In this document: piece by piece, positions 1 to 6,591 of the stretch
Layout: the number at the start of each line of letters is the position of its first letter
How positions within the stretch are numbered: position 1 is the stretch's first letter
Assembly: GCA_005223375.1 (NCBI GenBank)
Contig: RXOD01006447.1
Coordinates: 1-10,336 of the forward strand
Length of the DNA: 10,336 nt
Source of the DNA: Amoebophrya sp. AT5.2
Lineage: Eukaryota > Sar > Dinophyceae > Syndiniales > Amoebophryaceae
Reading direction: 5' to 3'
The notes under the pieces: model-generated
The model's input: only the letters and a program-made list of their open reading frames with translations
What the model was told of the DNA's origin: nothing
The model's database searches: none
Made by a program: the position numbers and the translations under genes

Positions 1-88
1 CGGGAGGGCGCCGTCCCCCAGGACTGGAGCACGAACGCCGAGTGCGCGACAGCCAGAAGCGGATACCAAGTGGTCTGCAGACTGCCAA
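1..88 (+). CDS. Exon 1 (partial): second half of the unnamed NW...GY..VC module
   Basis: Frame 1 from the window edge reads REGAVPQDWSTNAEC, then ATARSGYQVVCRLP. It matches two other blocks in the window: VPNNW...TRSGYSQVC at 1497-1559 and VPANW...ARKGFRKVC at 3379-3444. Shared features are a V-P-x-[ND]-W start, a mid Cys (not in the second copy), an A/T-R-x-G-[YF] element and a closing V-C. The 3' boundary is uncertain: a GT at 89-90 would give an ordinary donor in phase 1, but the frame stays open to the TAG at 109-111, where a non-canonical donor could lie. The 5' boundary is outside the window or very close to its edge, since the other copies start only a few residues earlier. Function unknown; the module occurs with lectin and PAN modules. 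Confidence 0.6.
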
Positions 89-466
89 GTACTTCTGTCT
101 ATACAGTATAGGAATTAATAGGCATCTGTGCCGATATTATACCGATATTACATCTTCACGATGATGATATGCACCGAAGATGAAGATGTTGACAGGATTT
201 TGAGCCACTGGCGCATCAATGGCAATGAATATAGTACTTCGAAGAAGAATTGGTATTGGAATACCTCCGCCATCCATTCCAACATCGAAGAACACATGTA
301 AATTATAGTCAAAATAAACGACCTGCGCAAAGAGGCGTTAATTTTAATTAAACCCGGGCTTGGCTGCAGCTTTAACTTCGCTTAAGGTTAGATCTTACCC
401 TAACGGTTGAACATCTAAGATAACGTGCGCGAGGGCGAGGCTCGAAGCCCGCAAATACCCCCCTGA
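89..466. other. Unresolved stretch between exon 1 and exon 2, probably intron
   Basis: AT-rich sequence with stops in all frames and no convincing coding block up to about 423. From 424 to 525 another frame is open and reads ANTPLTLKNDHHCECDEV in its middle (about 448-504), whose C-x-C resembles the QCFC of exon 13. It runs into a stop at 526 and is not in the frame of exon 2. I could not find a splice pair that joins exon 1, this patch and exon 2 in phase. Possible non-canonical 3' ends (TAA plus two bases) occur at several points between 345 and 425, so the true exon 2 start may differ from the one listed. Confidence 0.4.
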
Positions 467-781
467 CACTCAAAAACGACCACCACTGCGAGTGCGACGA
501 GGTCTCAAAGAATGAACGAAATCAATGAATCAGAGTTCGTCACTGCGGAAGATGGTGCTGGTTCTTGTCCTGCGATGGGTTTTCTCGGTGCCCACCGAAG
601 CGTGTGTGGCGAAATCGGAAAACGGATCGCCAGAGCGGTTGGCAAAACGCCCCCCAACCCGCTCTTGGCCGAAGGGACAACCGCGACGGCAGAATGCGAC
701 GCGCCAGGGGGAGCACCGCAAGCCGGCTGGGCCAAAATCCCGCTCGGCTGCTCCGTCGCCACCGCAGATTACAATCTCTTC
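467..781 (+). CDS. Exon 2: Cys-rich block ending in the GCSV half of the unnamed module
   Basis: The frame is open from 467, after a TGA at 464-466, and passes an ATG at 512. Its last third reads AECDAPGGAPQAGWAKIPLG, then CSVATADYNLF, and matches GWGNVPLGCSVQSGADYIPY at the end of exon 4: G-W-x-x-[IV]-P-L-G-C-S-V, then D-Y plus three residues. This identity makes the 3' two-thirds secure. The first part (GSCPAMGFLGAHRSVCGEIG and following) has two Cys but no relative that I recognise. The frame meets no stop until 815-817, but homology to exon 4/5 puts the splice after TTC at 779-781, where CTAGGG begins. The left boundary is unknown. The ATG at 512 is not claimed as a gene start: no signal peptide follows in this frame. 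Confidence 0.6.
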
Positions 782-1469
782 CTAGGGCTGCGAAAAAATA
801 AAATCGGTCTAGAATAACCCCAACCACCAGCGCGCGACCTACTTATCATAAATAAAATTGTAGACCACGCACGGGATAGTTCTTGCGCCCCCGCAGCAGC
901 ACACAAGCAACGGTCAACAGGTAATATGCGGCATAGATGAAGACCTAGGCGGAGCCAGGGAAGTCACTTAATTAGATTCTGTCCTGAGAGTGTAGGTTTT
1001 GCTTTGTCAATCACTGTTGACGGATCACAGCACTAGCAAACTTACCCAAACCCCGCGGCTGGTCCTTGGCACCGTTCTGTGCCTGTTTTCACTGATATCC
1101 CGAAGGCTCTGGCTAGTATGTTGCTAAGTACAGCAGCGCACACCATGAGACTGAAGGAATTCAAGCACGCCCATGAGAGCCCAAACGTAGAACGCGTCCA
1201 TCGGTAGAGTAGAAGTGCTGGACGGATCAGTAGACGCACACACGAAGCACGTGCAAGCTCATGGCTCAGCTCACAGCGCCCTTGGCTGCCTTTGCCCCAG
1301 CGGTGCGGCATCGGAAGGAGAACGCGGGCTTCTACTCATCAAGTTATCACTTCGTTACTACCTGTAATCAAAAAACAGGTGCGCCATGCTGCTACAAACA
1401 TACTTTCTTACTTTAATTATGTGTTCCCAGCCTAGTTTTTTTCGGCAGCCCGTCGCCGTCCCTGTAAGC
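782..1469 (+). other. Non-canonical intron with terminal inverted repeats
   Basis: It begins CTAGGG and ends CCCTGTAAGC. No GT-AG pair restores the homology. With these ends, exon 2 (DYNLF) joins exon 3 (SFRPLSDSVPNNW) in phase 0, matching DYIPY/HFRTGTVPANW across the next such intron. Bases 785-798 (GGGCTGCGAAAAAA) are complementary to 1436-1451 with a single bulged G. AGGG (784-787) can also pair with CCCT (1460-1463). Inside there is a small hairpin at 1360-1380. I see no exon in the interior. Confidence 0.6.
1360..1380. repeat. Small perfect hairpin in the intron
   Basis: ACCTGT (1360-1365) and ACAGGT (1375-1380) are exact inverted copies around a nine-base A-rich loop. This is a six-base-pair stem with no run of T after it, so there is no reason to call it a terminator. 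It may be chance. Confidence 0.4.
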
Positions 1470-1738
1470 TCCTTCCGTCCCTTGTCCGACTCGGTCCCAA
1501 ACAACTGGTTTTCGTCCACCTATGACAGCACCCGCTCCGGCTACTCCCAGGTCTGCCAGCTCGACGCCGGACTAGACGCGAAGAAGGACTTCTTCCTGTC
1601 CGAGGCTGGGGCTGCGGACTGCCCCTTCGGAAGCGAGGAGGTGGACGATGTGGACGTGTGCAACGCGGCCGCGGGACAGCTGGCCGTGCAAGAGGGGAAG
1701 TTCGCGAGATATGGAACGATCGATGGAGACCAGCAGTG
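1470..1738 (+). CDS. Exon 3: second half of the unnamed module plus WSC-like Cys segment
   Basis: It reads SFRPLSDSVPNNWFSSTYDS, then TRSGYSQVC, completing the module begun in exon 2. A segment with two more Cys follows (DCPFGSEEVDDVDVCNAAAG) and a tail FARYGTIDGDQQW. The tail resembles NRFATYALQQ at the end of exon 10 and SYGTLELARVGESQYQCFC in exon 13, a layout like the C-terminal half of WSC domains (aromatic-G, then C-x-C). The WSC call is weak and rests on pattern only. The 3' end is a good ordinary donor: CAGTG followed by GTAAGC at 1739, leaving two bases (phase 2). The exon 4 acceptor supplies the G that completes a Trp codon. The frame upstream of 1470 is open but belongs to the intron by homology. 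Confidence 0.68.
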
Positions 1739-2080
1739 GTAAGCGTAAGCTGGTGCGCCAAAAAGTGCTGGTGTGCTATACATTAGAAATTTGGGCCGGA
1801 CGGCTCCTCTCTCTTCGGGATCGCTTTCTTCGATGTCCTGCGAAAAGAGCTCCGCAGTAGGACGAGCGAAAAGGCGGCTTATTTCCGCGGTCGGGCGCCG
1901 TGGCACCTCTGCACGCTACCGCTGGCAATAAATCACCACCCGCCCCCAGCCGCCCCTCCTTTGTCCTGCCTGCAGGCTGTGTCCATTCTTTCTGTTGTTC
2001 AATAACTTTCCACTTCTCTCGTAGTATCTCCCAACGCCTCATCTGTGTCCTTTATCTCCCTTCGCCGGGAAAGATAGAAG
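1739..2080 (+). other. Intron, canonical GT-AG prediction
   Basis: The donor is GTAAGCGTAAGC and the acceptor is GATAGAAG before G at 2081; phases match. The acceptor lacks a long pyrimidine tract immediately upstream, although 1985-2060 is C/T-rich. AGCTGGT at 1748-1754 is complementary to ACCAGCT at 2097-2103, just inside the predicted exon. The 3' boundary could therefore lie some 20-25 bases further right if this intron behaves like the non-canonical class. Confidence 0.55.
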
Positions 2081-3163
2081 GATGTCAACTCACCTTACCA
2101 GCTGGCCCCGCGATACGAAAGGGGAGCTGCGGATGGGGCTGAACAAAAACACGGGGGACACCTGCGCGGCCACCGTGGCCGGAAAGTTCACCCTGACCAC
2201 GCGGCGGTGCCTGGCGGCGGAGTTCGGGGCGAGGGAGTGGGAAAACGGGGGAGTGTTGACCAAGGATGACGTGGGCTCCAACGTAGATTTCTGGGACAAC
2301 CCGCTGAAGCACGAGGAAGGGGATCGCAACCACATGCAGTTGCAGGGCGTGCCCCATTATTGCGCCGGTGGTCCTTCCGGCTGGTGGTATGTACGGTTCA
2401 AGGACAGAAGAAAACACAAGGTGTCGGAGATCCGTCTGTGGAACCGCGAACAGGGTCCGCAGGAGCGGCTAAACAACGCCTGCGTGCGCTTCTCTTTCGA
2501 TGGCGCCAAGCCGTCCAGCGAAGACCCGACGCAAAACTGCGACATGTACCTGCCCGAGATCGCGTTCGATAGTGGACCGGGATCCGGAACGTACGTGCCG
2601 GTCGATGAAATGATCGTCGGAATGATGCTCATCAGTCAGGCCGATCCTACGTACCTCACGCTTTGCGGGATCGAGATCTACGAGGAAACGACCGGAAATT
2701 TGCCGCGGTACCCCGCCCTGCAGGCGGCCGGTTGCGTCGTCCAGGAGAAGGCGGCCTACCACAACTTCGATCGACCGGGGAACCAGAACATACCGCATGG
2801 CACCGTGGAAGATTCTTCCGGCAATCGCAGACCTGCCACGAGTCTGCCGGAGTGCGTCCAGCTCTGCACGCAAGACGACGAGTGCGTCGGAATCCTCTAC
2901 AGCCAAGGCGCCAGCGCCTGTATGCTGAAATCTGACGGCGCGTTCGCTGACGGCAGGAAGCAGACAGGAGGATTTCACGACGCCTTCGACTCGGTTCAGC
3001 TCCCGAAGAACTCTGCGTGTCGCGATAATGTTGCCGCTATGGATCAAGCTGCAATTTCCACGCTAAACGAAGACGCGCTGCGTGACCACGCGAACCAGGA
3101 TTCGGGGTGGGGCAACGTGCCGCTAGGCTGTTCGGTGCAGAGCGGGGCCGACTACATACCCTA
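2081..3163 (+). CDS. Exon 4: FTP lectin-like domain, PAN/Apple module, GCSV half-module
   Basis: About 361 residues. Residues 1-40 are a poorly conserved linker. Residues about 43-205 form an F5/8C-fucolectin (FTP)-like domain: GWWYVRFKDRRKHKVSEIRL with NRE and QERLNNACVRFS (the family pattern is WW.vdl...v..v.i.NR....erL.nA.V), and TLCGIEIYEE closing the fold. Residues about 211-305 form a PAN/Apple-like module: AAGCVVQEKAAYHNF, then LPECVQLCTQDDECVGILYS, CMLKS and a final SACRDN, with the C-x(3)-C-x(5)-C spacing typical of PAN. The end is GWGNVPLGCSVQSGADYIPY, the first half of the unnamed module. FTP domains usually bind fucose or other sugars; which sugar is not predictable here. The TAA at 3165-3167 looks like a stop but falls in the next intron, since the other half of the module follows at 3360. 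The region is duplicated in exons 11-12. Confidence 0.85.
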
Positions 3164-3359
3164 TTAAGGAGGGGATCAACAACCGATGTCCCGAATAAAC
3201 TACATGTCCGAGGGTTTGCGACACGTGTAGTTCGTGCCGCAGTTCGTGTTGTAAGGACAGGGCGTCATGAACATGATCATGGGGGTGGTCTTTGGTGGTC
3301 TTGTATTTGGCTCGCACTTATACTCGGGTGTGGGTAAGTAGTTGTTCCTCCCTCTAAAC
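3164..3359 (+). other. Non-canonical intron with imperfect terminal inverted repeats
   Basis: It begins TTAAGGAGGGGATCAACAA and ends TTGTTCCTCCCTCTAAAC. The reverse complement of 3342-3357 (TTAGAGGGAGGAACAA) lines up with 3164-3182, allowing a short gap. Removal joins DYIPY to HFRTGTVPANW in phase 2 and restores the module seen in exons 2-3. There is no AG acceptor between 3342 and the coding block at 3358, so GT-AG splicing cannot explain this junction. Confidence 0.66.
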
Positions 3360-3448
3360 CCACTTCCGGACGGGAACGGTGCCGGCGAATTGGAGCAAAG
3401 ACGCGTCGTGCAGAGAAGCGAGAAAAGGATTCAGAAAGGTGTGCCGAG
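3360..3448 (+). CDS. Exon 5: second half of the unnamed NW...GF..VC module
   Basis: A short 89-base exon reading HFRTGTVPANWSKDASC, then REARKGFRKVCR. It aligns with exon 1 (REGAVPQDWSTNAEC...ARSGYQVVCR) and with exon 3. An in-frame TAA at 3355-3357 precedes it, so the exon must start after that point. The 3' side is an ordinary donor, CGAG followed by GTATAA at 3449, phase 1. It joins the exon 6 acceptor to read VCRGVWEPHC, so this half-module is followed directly by a PAN module. Confidence 0.72.
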
Positions 3449-3693
3449 GTATAATAGGAGCTAGCATGTAAGCTTCTTGCTATTCGCGATTTTCGACGTT
3501 TTTTTGTGGAGGAACCGTCCTCCAGCGTTCCTCTTCATTCGCACGCAGGTATCTATTTAATTAAAACGCAACGCGGACGCGGCCTACTACGGCGACAAAG
3601 AGTTTTTATATACTCATCGATAAGAAGTATAGACGAGTCCATCGCTCCACCATCGACCACCTCTCGCTGCTATCTCTCGATCCTGGCGTCCAG
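3449..3693 (+). other. Intron, canonical GT-AG
   Basis: The donor is GTATAATAGG and the acceptor is CTGGCGTCCAG after a C/T-rich stretch (3640-3690). Phase 1 on both sides. No TAA-type end is present near the acceptor, so this is an ordinary intron. Nothing else is seen inside. Confidence 0.65.
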
Positions 3694-4215
3694 GTGTTTG
3701 GGAGCCGCACTGTGTCCGGCACGAGAACACGGACTACCTTGGGTACAATCTGCTGGAAACGAACAACGGGATTCTCCAGGGCATGCGTTCGTACGTAGGT
3801 TGCCTCCAGTGGTGCGCGGAGCGCGAGGCTTGCGCGGGGGTGTCTTTCAAGGCCGTGCCCGCCGCCGCCACGGGCCCCGCGCGCGACAACTGCATCCCCA
3901 AGGCTTTGACGGTGGAGGGGAACAAGGACGAGGGCGACTCGGCGCTAATCTACGAGTCCGTGGTGATGAACCCGCGGTGCCGCCTGGCGCTGAACGGCGG
4001 CGGGCACGTGCTCGGGCAGCCGGACGCCAACCCGGACAACACCACCATCCTGTCCTCCAGCGAGACCACGGACCGGGGGCCGCGGACGGTCCTCGTGGAC
4101 GGGGACGCGCTCGCAACGAAATCGAAAGGCTACTACTACCCAGACTACAAGAGGGAACCCAAGTACGGAAGCCGCTGCCAGTGGGTGCAGCTGGACCTGG
4201 GCGCCGTGATGCAAA
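3694..4215 (+). CDS. Exon 6: PAN/Apple module and start of a second FTP/F5-8C lectin domain
   Basis: The PAN part runs from EPHCVRHENTDYLGYNLLET through GMRSYVGCLQWCAEREACAG to RDNCIPKALTVEG and VVMNPRC. It matches exon 13 (QCKRVLF, RTYEGCLQACADRPDCAGFT, NDNCALKGKVEG, VVMTDAC) in order and spacing. The lectin start follows: RLALNGGGHVLG, an Asp/Asn/Thr-rich loop, YGSRCQWVQLDLGAVMQ, the last element being the first beta strand of discoidin/FTP folds (exon 13 has HRCPFVQYDLKTAKQ). The frame runs on to a TAA at 4230-4232, but homology breaks after MQ, so the exon is taken to end at 4215 before CTAAGAG. Role: extracellular glycan or protein binding, by family. Confidence 0.8.
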
Positions 4216-4292
4216 CTAAGAGCCGCTTGTAATATTGTTTAATTATAGAATAAAAACCCGATGCAGCTGACAAACTGTAAGAAACTCTAAGG
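4216..4292 (+). other. Short non-canonical intron (77 nt), boundary tentative
   Basis: It begins CTAAGAGCC and ends AACTCTAAGG. AGAG near the 5' end is complementary to CTCT near the 3' end, as in the other non-canonical introns. Phase 1 is kept and opens a frame that runs to 4678. Alternative: the intron continues to about 4637, because homology to exon 13 needs only about 14 codons before 4679. Confidence 0.42.
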
Positions 4293-4678
4293 CTCATGCT
4301 GAAATTTCACCGATCCTCGAGGAGACAACCCCTGGTATCAGGATCGATCCAATCCTCCTGAACGATGGCGAGGGCAAAGGCCCTCGGTCAGAAGGACGTA
4401 TTTGCGAGGAAAATTCCTATCAATATGTAGGACAAATTATAGGGTTCGCGCTCGCGGGAACAAGTTCTTGCAAAGCGGGCCCGTGGCGGACATTTGCGCT
4501 TCCTTCAAAATTTTTGAGATATGTTGCAGGCCGCGACCCGTTAGAGCCTTTCCGATGCTTACCTTGGAAGAACCCCCGTCTTTATTACATACTTTGGAAG
4601 AAGTGTCAGCCCCCCGTCGCCGTCTTGCACCGATGTTGCCTCCTAGTGTTCATCGCGTCCTGCCCCGACGTCGCAGGG
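4293..4678 (+). CDS. Exon 7: mostly unrecognised insert ending in a lectin strand; 5' part doubtful
   Basis: The frame is open for 386 bases without a stop and fits the phases on both sides. Its last residues, LLVFIASCPDVAG, align with QVRIAAQEDPIRMRR of exon 13, the strand that follows VQYDL..AKQ, so about 4637-4678 is likely exonic. The earlier 115 residues (for example PGIRIDPILLNDGEGKGPRS, ENSYQYVGQIIGFALAG, CLPWKNPRLYYILWKKC) have no counterpart in the other lectin copies and use third-position A/T more than neighbouring exons. They would be an insertion within the FTP domain, or intron that happens to be open. The donor GCAGGG/GTAAGT at 4679 is the strongest ordinary splice site in the window. 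Confidence 0.42.
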
Positions 4679-5276
4679 GTAAGTAAGCGTAAGCGATATT
4701 AAGTTAGTAAGTAAATAAGTCGGCATCCAAGGAGATAGAAGCGGGTGGGTCTCCGATCGGAAGCCGACACTAGACCTTGCGTTGGGTTTTTTGAACGTGT
4801 TGTAAGCGAATCAAACAAGTGCGGCTGGCCGTCGACGCGCGCCTCCCGGCCATGTAGGGGAAGGAGAGAGGGCCCAATATTTTTTTTGCAACTGCTGTAT
4901 GTAAGTATATCATATGCAACGGCAACACATATACTTATACGTAGTACTACGACTTCACTACGTGGCGGGCGCGAGCTGGCCAGAAGTGTTATGGTTTTTT
5001 TCTTTCTCCATCTCCAACTAATTTCTCTCACATAACGTCGACCGACAACCGACAACGGGCACCGCACGGGGTACGTAGGGTAGTGCGCCGTAGGGGTTCT
5101 CCGGGGCAACACCCAGATCGGGGACTCCTACATGATTCGATTGGGTCGCCAGAACCACGTCTATCGGTTTTATAATTTTTGCTGCTCGAGGACGAGCGTT
5201 ATGATACCAATACCGACCACGGGCAGTAGTTGTCGTTGGGCCGTCGTCTCGCTGGGCTCTGCATACGCCGCGTCAG
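4679..5276 (+). other. Intron, canonical GT-AG
   Basis: The donor is GTAAGTAAGCGTAAGC and the acceptor is GCCGCGTCAG before CTGTAC; phase 0 on both sides. The 12-base GTAAGCGTAAGC at 4683-4694 is identical to the first 12 bases of the intron at 1739. The 5' end is full of TAAGT/TAAGC units (4679-4720). No exon is recognised inside. Confidence 0.62.
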
Positions 5277-5628
5277 CTGTACTTCATGACGACGACCTGG
5301 GACAGCAACAATGGATTGCTCGCTGCGGGCAGCGTGGAGAGTGGGAACGGCGTCCCCGGAGGCCCGCAGGTGTTTGTGAGTAAGGAGCCGAAGCACAGCG
5401 CCGGGGTGTCTTGCAAAAACGACGCGGACGGGCTCTGCACCCTGGACGTGACCGAGGGCTACGCGTGTCCGGAGGTAAACCCGGAAACCGAGCTGTGCGA
5501 GGAACTCGCGTTTGACGGGGAAGCTACGACCAGATGGAAACGATTCTCTCTGAATGATGCATCCTCATCTCCTGCTCTGGCCGGCCGTCTCGAGCCTAGT
5601 ATGTTCCGCTTAGAAATAGAGTGGCCCA
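5277..5628 (+). CDS. Exon 8: middle of the second FTP/F5-8C lectin domain
   Basis: It starts LYFMTTTWDSNN, matching LYFATVEWTPD in exon 13. Then PQVFVSKEPKHSAGVSC (exon 13 FQVYVAMQPKQHSMTDGEC), ACPEVNPETELCEELAFDGE (exon 13 ECPDVDPTLEVCETRRFDGQ) and TTRWKRFSL (exon 13 LARWSRLG). The match is colinear, so these are orthologous parts of the same domain type. The 3' end is uncertain. If it ends at 5628 before TTAGAAATAGAAG, the join gives EWPSNFQNGW. If it ends at 5598 before GTATGT, a GT-AG intron to 5881 gives LEPTPSNRNFQNGW. Both keep phase 1. Residues after WKRFSL are not matched by exon 13 in either case. The 5' CAG/CTG acceptor is secure by phase and homology. Confidence 0.7.
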
Positions 5629-5639
5629 TTAGAAATAGA
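5610..5639. repeat. Direct repeat of TTAGAAATAGA, 19-base period
   Basis: TTAGAAATAGA occurs at 5610-5620 and again at 5629-5639. Both copies look like the 5' end of a non-canonical intron (YTA[AG]). Only the second keeps phase with the 3' end chosen at 5893. Confidence 0.6.
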
Positions 5640-5893
5640 AGGCCTCTTTCTTTGATAGCTGTTGGAGCTCATAATTCATCAGCTTCTTGCAGCAGTGAGT
5701 AGAGGCGCGCCGTAGGGCTAGTGCTTGCCGCGAGTAGTAAGAATGCTTTGCAGTTGTAGTTGTACGTGGGGAATTTATTATAGTAAGTGACAACAAGCTC
5801 AAGCACAACCATAGCTGTTCGGTCTTGCTTGGCGTAGCCGTAGCGGGGACCACGAGAAGTGCTTTTTTTCGGTACTTCTAGCCCCCTCTAACC
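5629..5893 (+). other. Intron; non-canonical ends with inverted repeats preferred, GT-AG alternative exists
   Basis: The 5' end TTAGAAATAGAAG lines up with the reverse complement of the 3' end: TTAGA pairs with TCTAA and TAGAAG pairs with CTTCTA, in the same order. It ends CCCTCTAACC. The competing GT-AG intron is 5599-5881 (A/GTATGT to a T-rich tract and TTCTAG), also in phase. Transcripts would decide between them. Confidence 0.45.
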
Positions 5894-6094
5894 GCAACTT
5901 CCAAAACGGGTGGACGATCATCGGGGAATCGCCGGGCACGGACGGGCTGGGCGCCAATAATCCCATGGCTCGGAGAACCATCGGCTGCGGCGGCAAGGAG
6001 GGCCGCTACGTCACGGTCCAGCTGCCGACGCAAGAAGACGGGCAATTAAGGTTAGCCGGAATGGCCGAACTCACGGTGTACGGGATGAAGGCAA
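5894..6094 (+). CDS. Exon 9: C-terminal strands of the second FTP/F5-8C lectin domain
   Basis: It reads NFQNGWTIIGESPGTDG, then TIGCGGKEGRYVTVQLP, then LRLAGMAELTVYG. The signature C-G-x(3)-G-R-Y-V-x-[VL]-Q-L-P followed by L...L(x)EVxVYG is the closing part of FTP/discoidin folds, and matches DCGGRVGRYVVLQLP...EFSVFG in exon 13. It completes the domain begun in exon 6. The usual Cys before the final strand (LTLCEVEVYG in FTP, TLCGIEIYEE in exon 4) is replaced here by AGMAELTVYG. The 3' donor AA/GTATTG at 6095 leaves phase 1 and matches the acceptor CGCAG/GA at 6404. A GC donor at 6091 would not keep phase. Confidence 0.75.
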
Positions 6095-6403
6095 GTATTG
6101 AAAGAATGACTGATTGTTCACTTCTTCTGAATCTGATTTGTGTATAGTTAGTGTATGAATGTGTAACTGCCGGATCATCCGATCAGAAGTTCTATCGAGG
6201 CGCGGTGGTAGAATCTAGCAGTATCGAGGCGCAGTGTAAGATAGAATGGATGCCAGTAGGAGAGAAAAAATCGTTGAAACGATACGAGCGCAGTAGCAGG
6301 ATTTTTCACTGAAGATCCTGATGGTAAGTTTGGACAAAGTACTAGGAACCAGCGTGATAGCTTCTTCCGAATCAATAGATGTAGTAAATGATCTTCTCCG
6401 CAG
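6095..6403 (+). other. Intron, canonical GT-AG
   Basis: The donor is GTATTG and the acceptor is ATCTTCTCCGCAG; phase 1 on both sides. It contains two copies of TATCGAGGCGC at 6193-6203 and 6222-6232, each followed some 10 bases later by TAGAAT, a degenerate 29-base tandem repeat. Confidence 0.62.
6193..6254. repeat. Degenerate two-copy tandem repeat (about 29 bases) in intron
   Basis: TATCGAGGCGC recurs at 6193 and 6222. The following bases (GGTGGTAGAAT and AGTGTAAGATAGAAT) are also related. No function is suggested. Confidence 0.55.
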
Positions 6404-6591
6404 GAGAAGGGGACTACATGGCGTGGGCGGGCAGTGGGCTGACGCGTTGCTCCGCCGCCGACGGCTCGGCTCTGGACGACGGGCTACAAATCACCACTAA
6501 ACTCGATCCCACCACCGATGTTTGGCAGGAGGGCACGACCGAGTTCCAAAACAAAATCGGCAACCGGTTCGCGACGTACGCGCTCCAGCAA
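6404..6591 (+). CDS. Exon 10: Cys-poor linker with WSC-like tail
   Basis: It reads GDYMAWAGSGLTRCSAADGS, then ALDDGLQITTKLDPTTDVWQ, ending KIGNRFATYALQQ. The order and the tail resemble exon 3 (ADCPFGSEEVDDVDVC... FARYGTIDGDQQ), so both probably are the same module type, perhaps the first part of a WSC-like domain (C, acidic stretch, Cys or Trp, then aromatic-G/A-x-[YI]). I do not claim function. The frame continues to a TAA at 6616-6618. The splice is placed after CAA at 6591, before TTAAGCG, because that keeps phase 0 with exon 11 and fits the inverted repeats of the intron. Confidence 0.65.

Noticed and set aside
525..785. Open frame starting with a hydrophobic run that looks like a signal peptide (MVLVLVLRWVFSV)
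   Set aside because: The overlapping frame at 467-781 carries the GCSV motif shared with exon 4, and only one of the two can be coding. The rest of the hydrophobic frame is Arg/Pro-rich without any relation to the other modules.
1042..1311. Minus-strand open frame inside the 782-1469 intron
   Set aside because: 89 codons, no recognisable domain, no splice or start context, and composition no different from the rest of the intron.
2085..3047. Several minus-strand and shifted open frames across exon 4, with the same pattern across exon 11 (6957-7739)
   Set aside because: They mirror each other only because the two exons are duplicates. Their products lack domain features and are Arg/Pro/Ser-rich.
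3236..3267. Cys-dense reading (CDTCSSCRSSCC-like) in a third frame after exon 4
   Set aside because: Short, bounded by stops on both sides, and inside the intron defined by module homology.
6091..6096. GC-AG donor (AAG/GCAAGT) at the end of exon 9
   Set aside because: It leaves phase 0 while the acceptor at 6404 needs phase 1. The GT four bases later fits.
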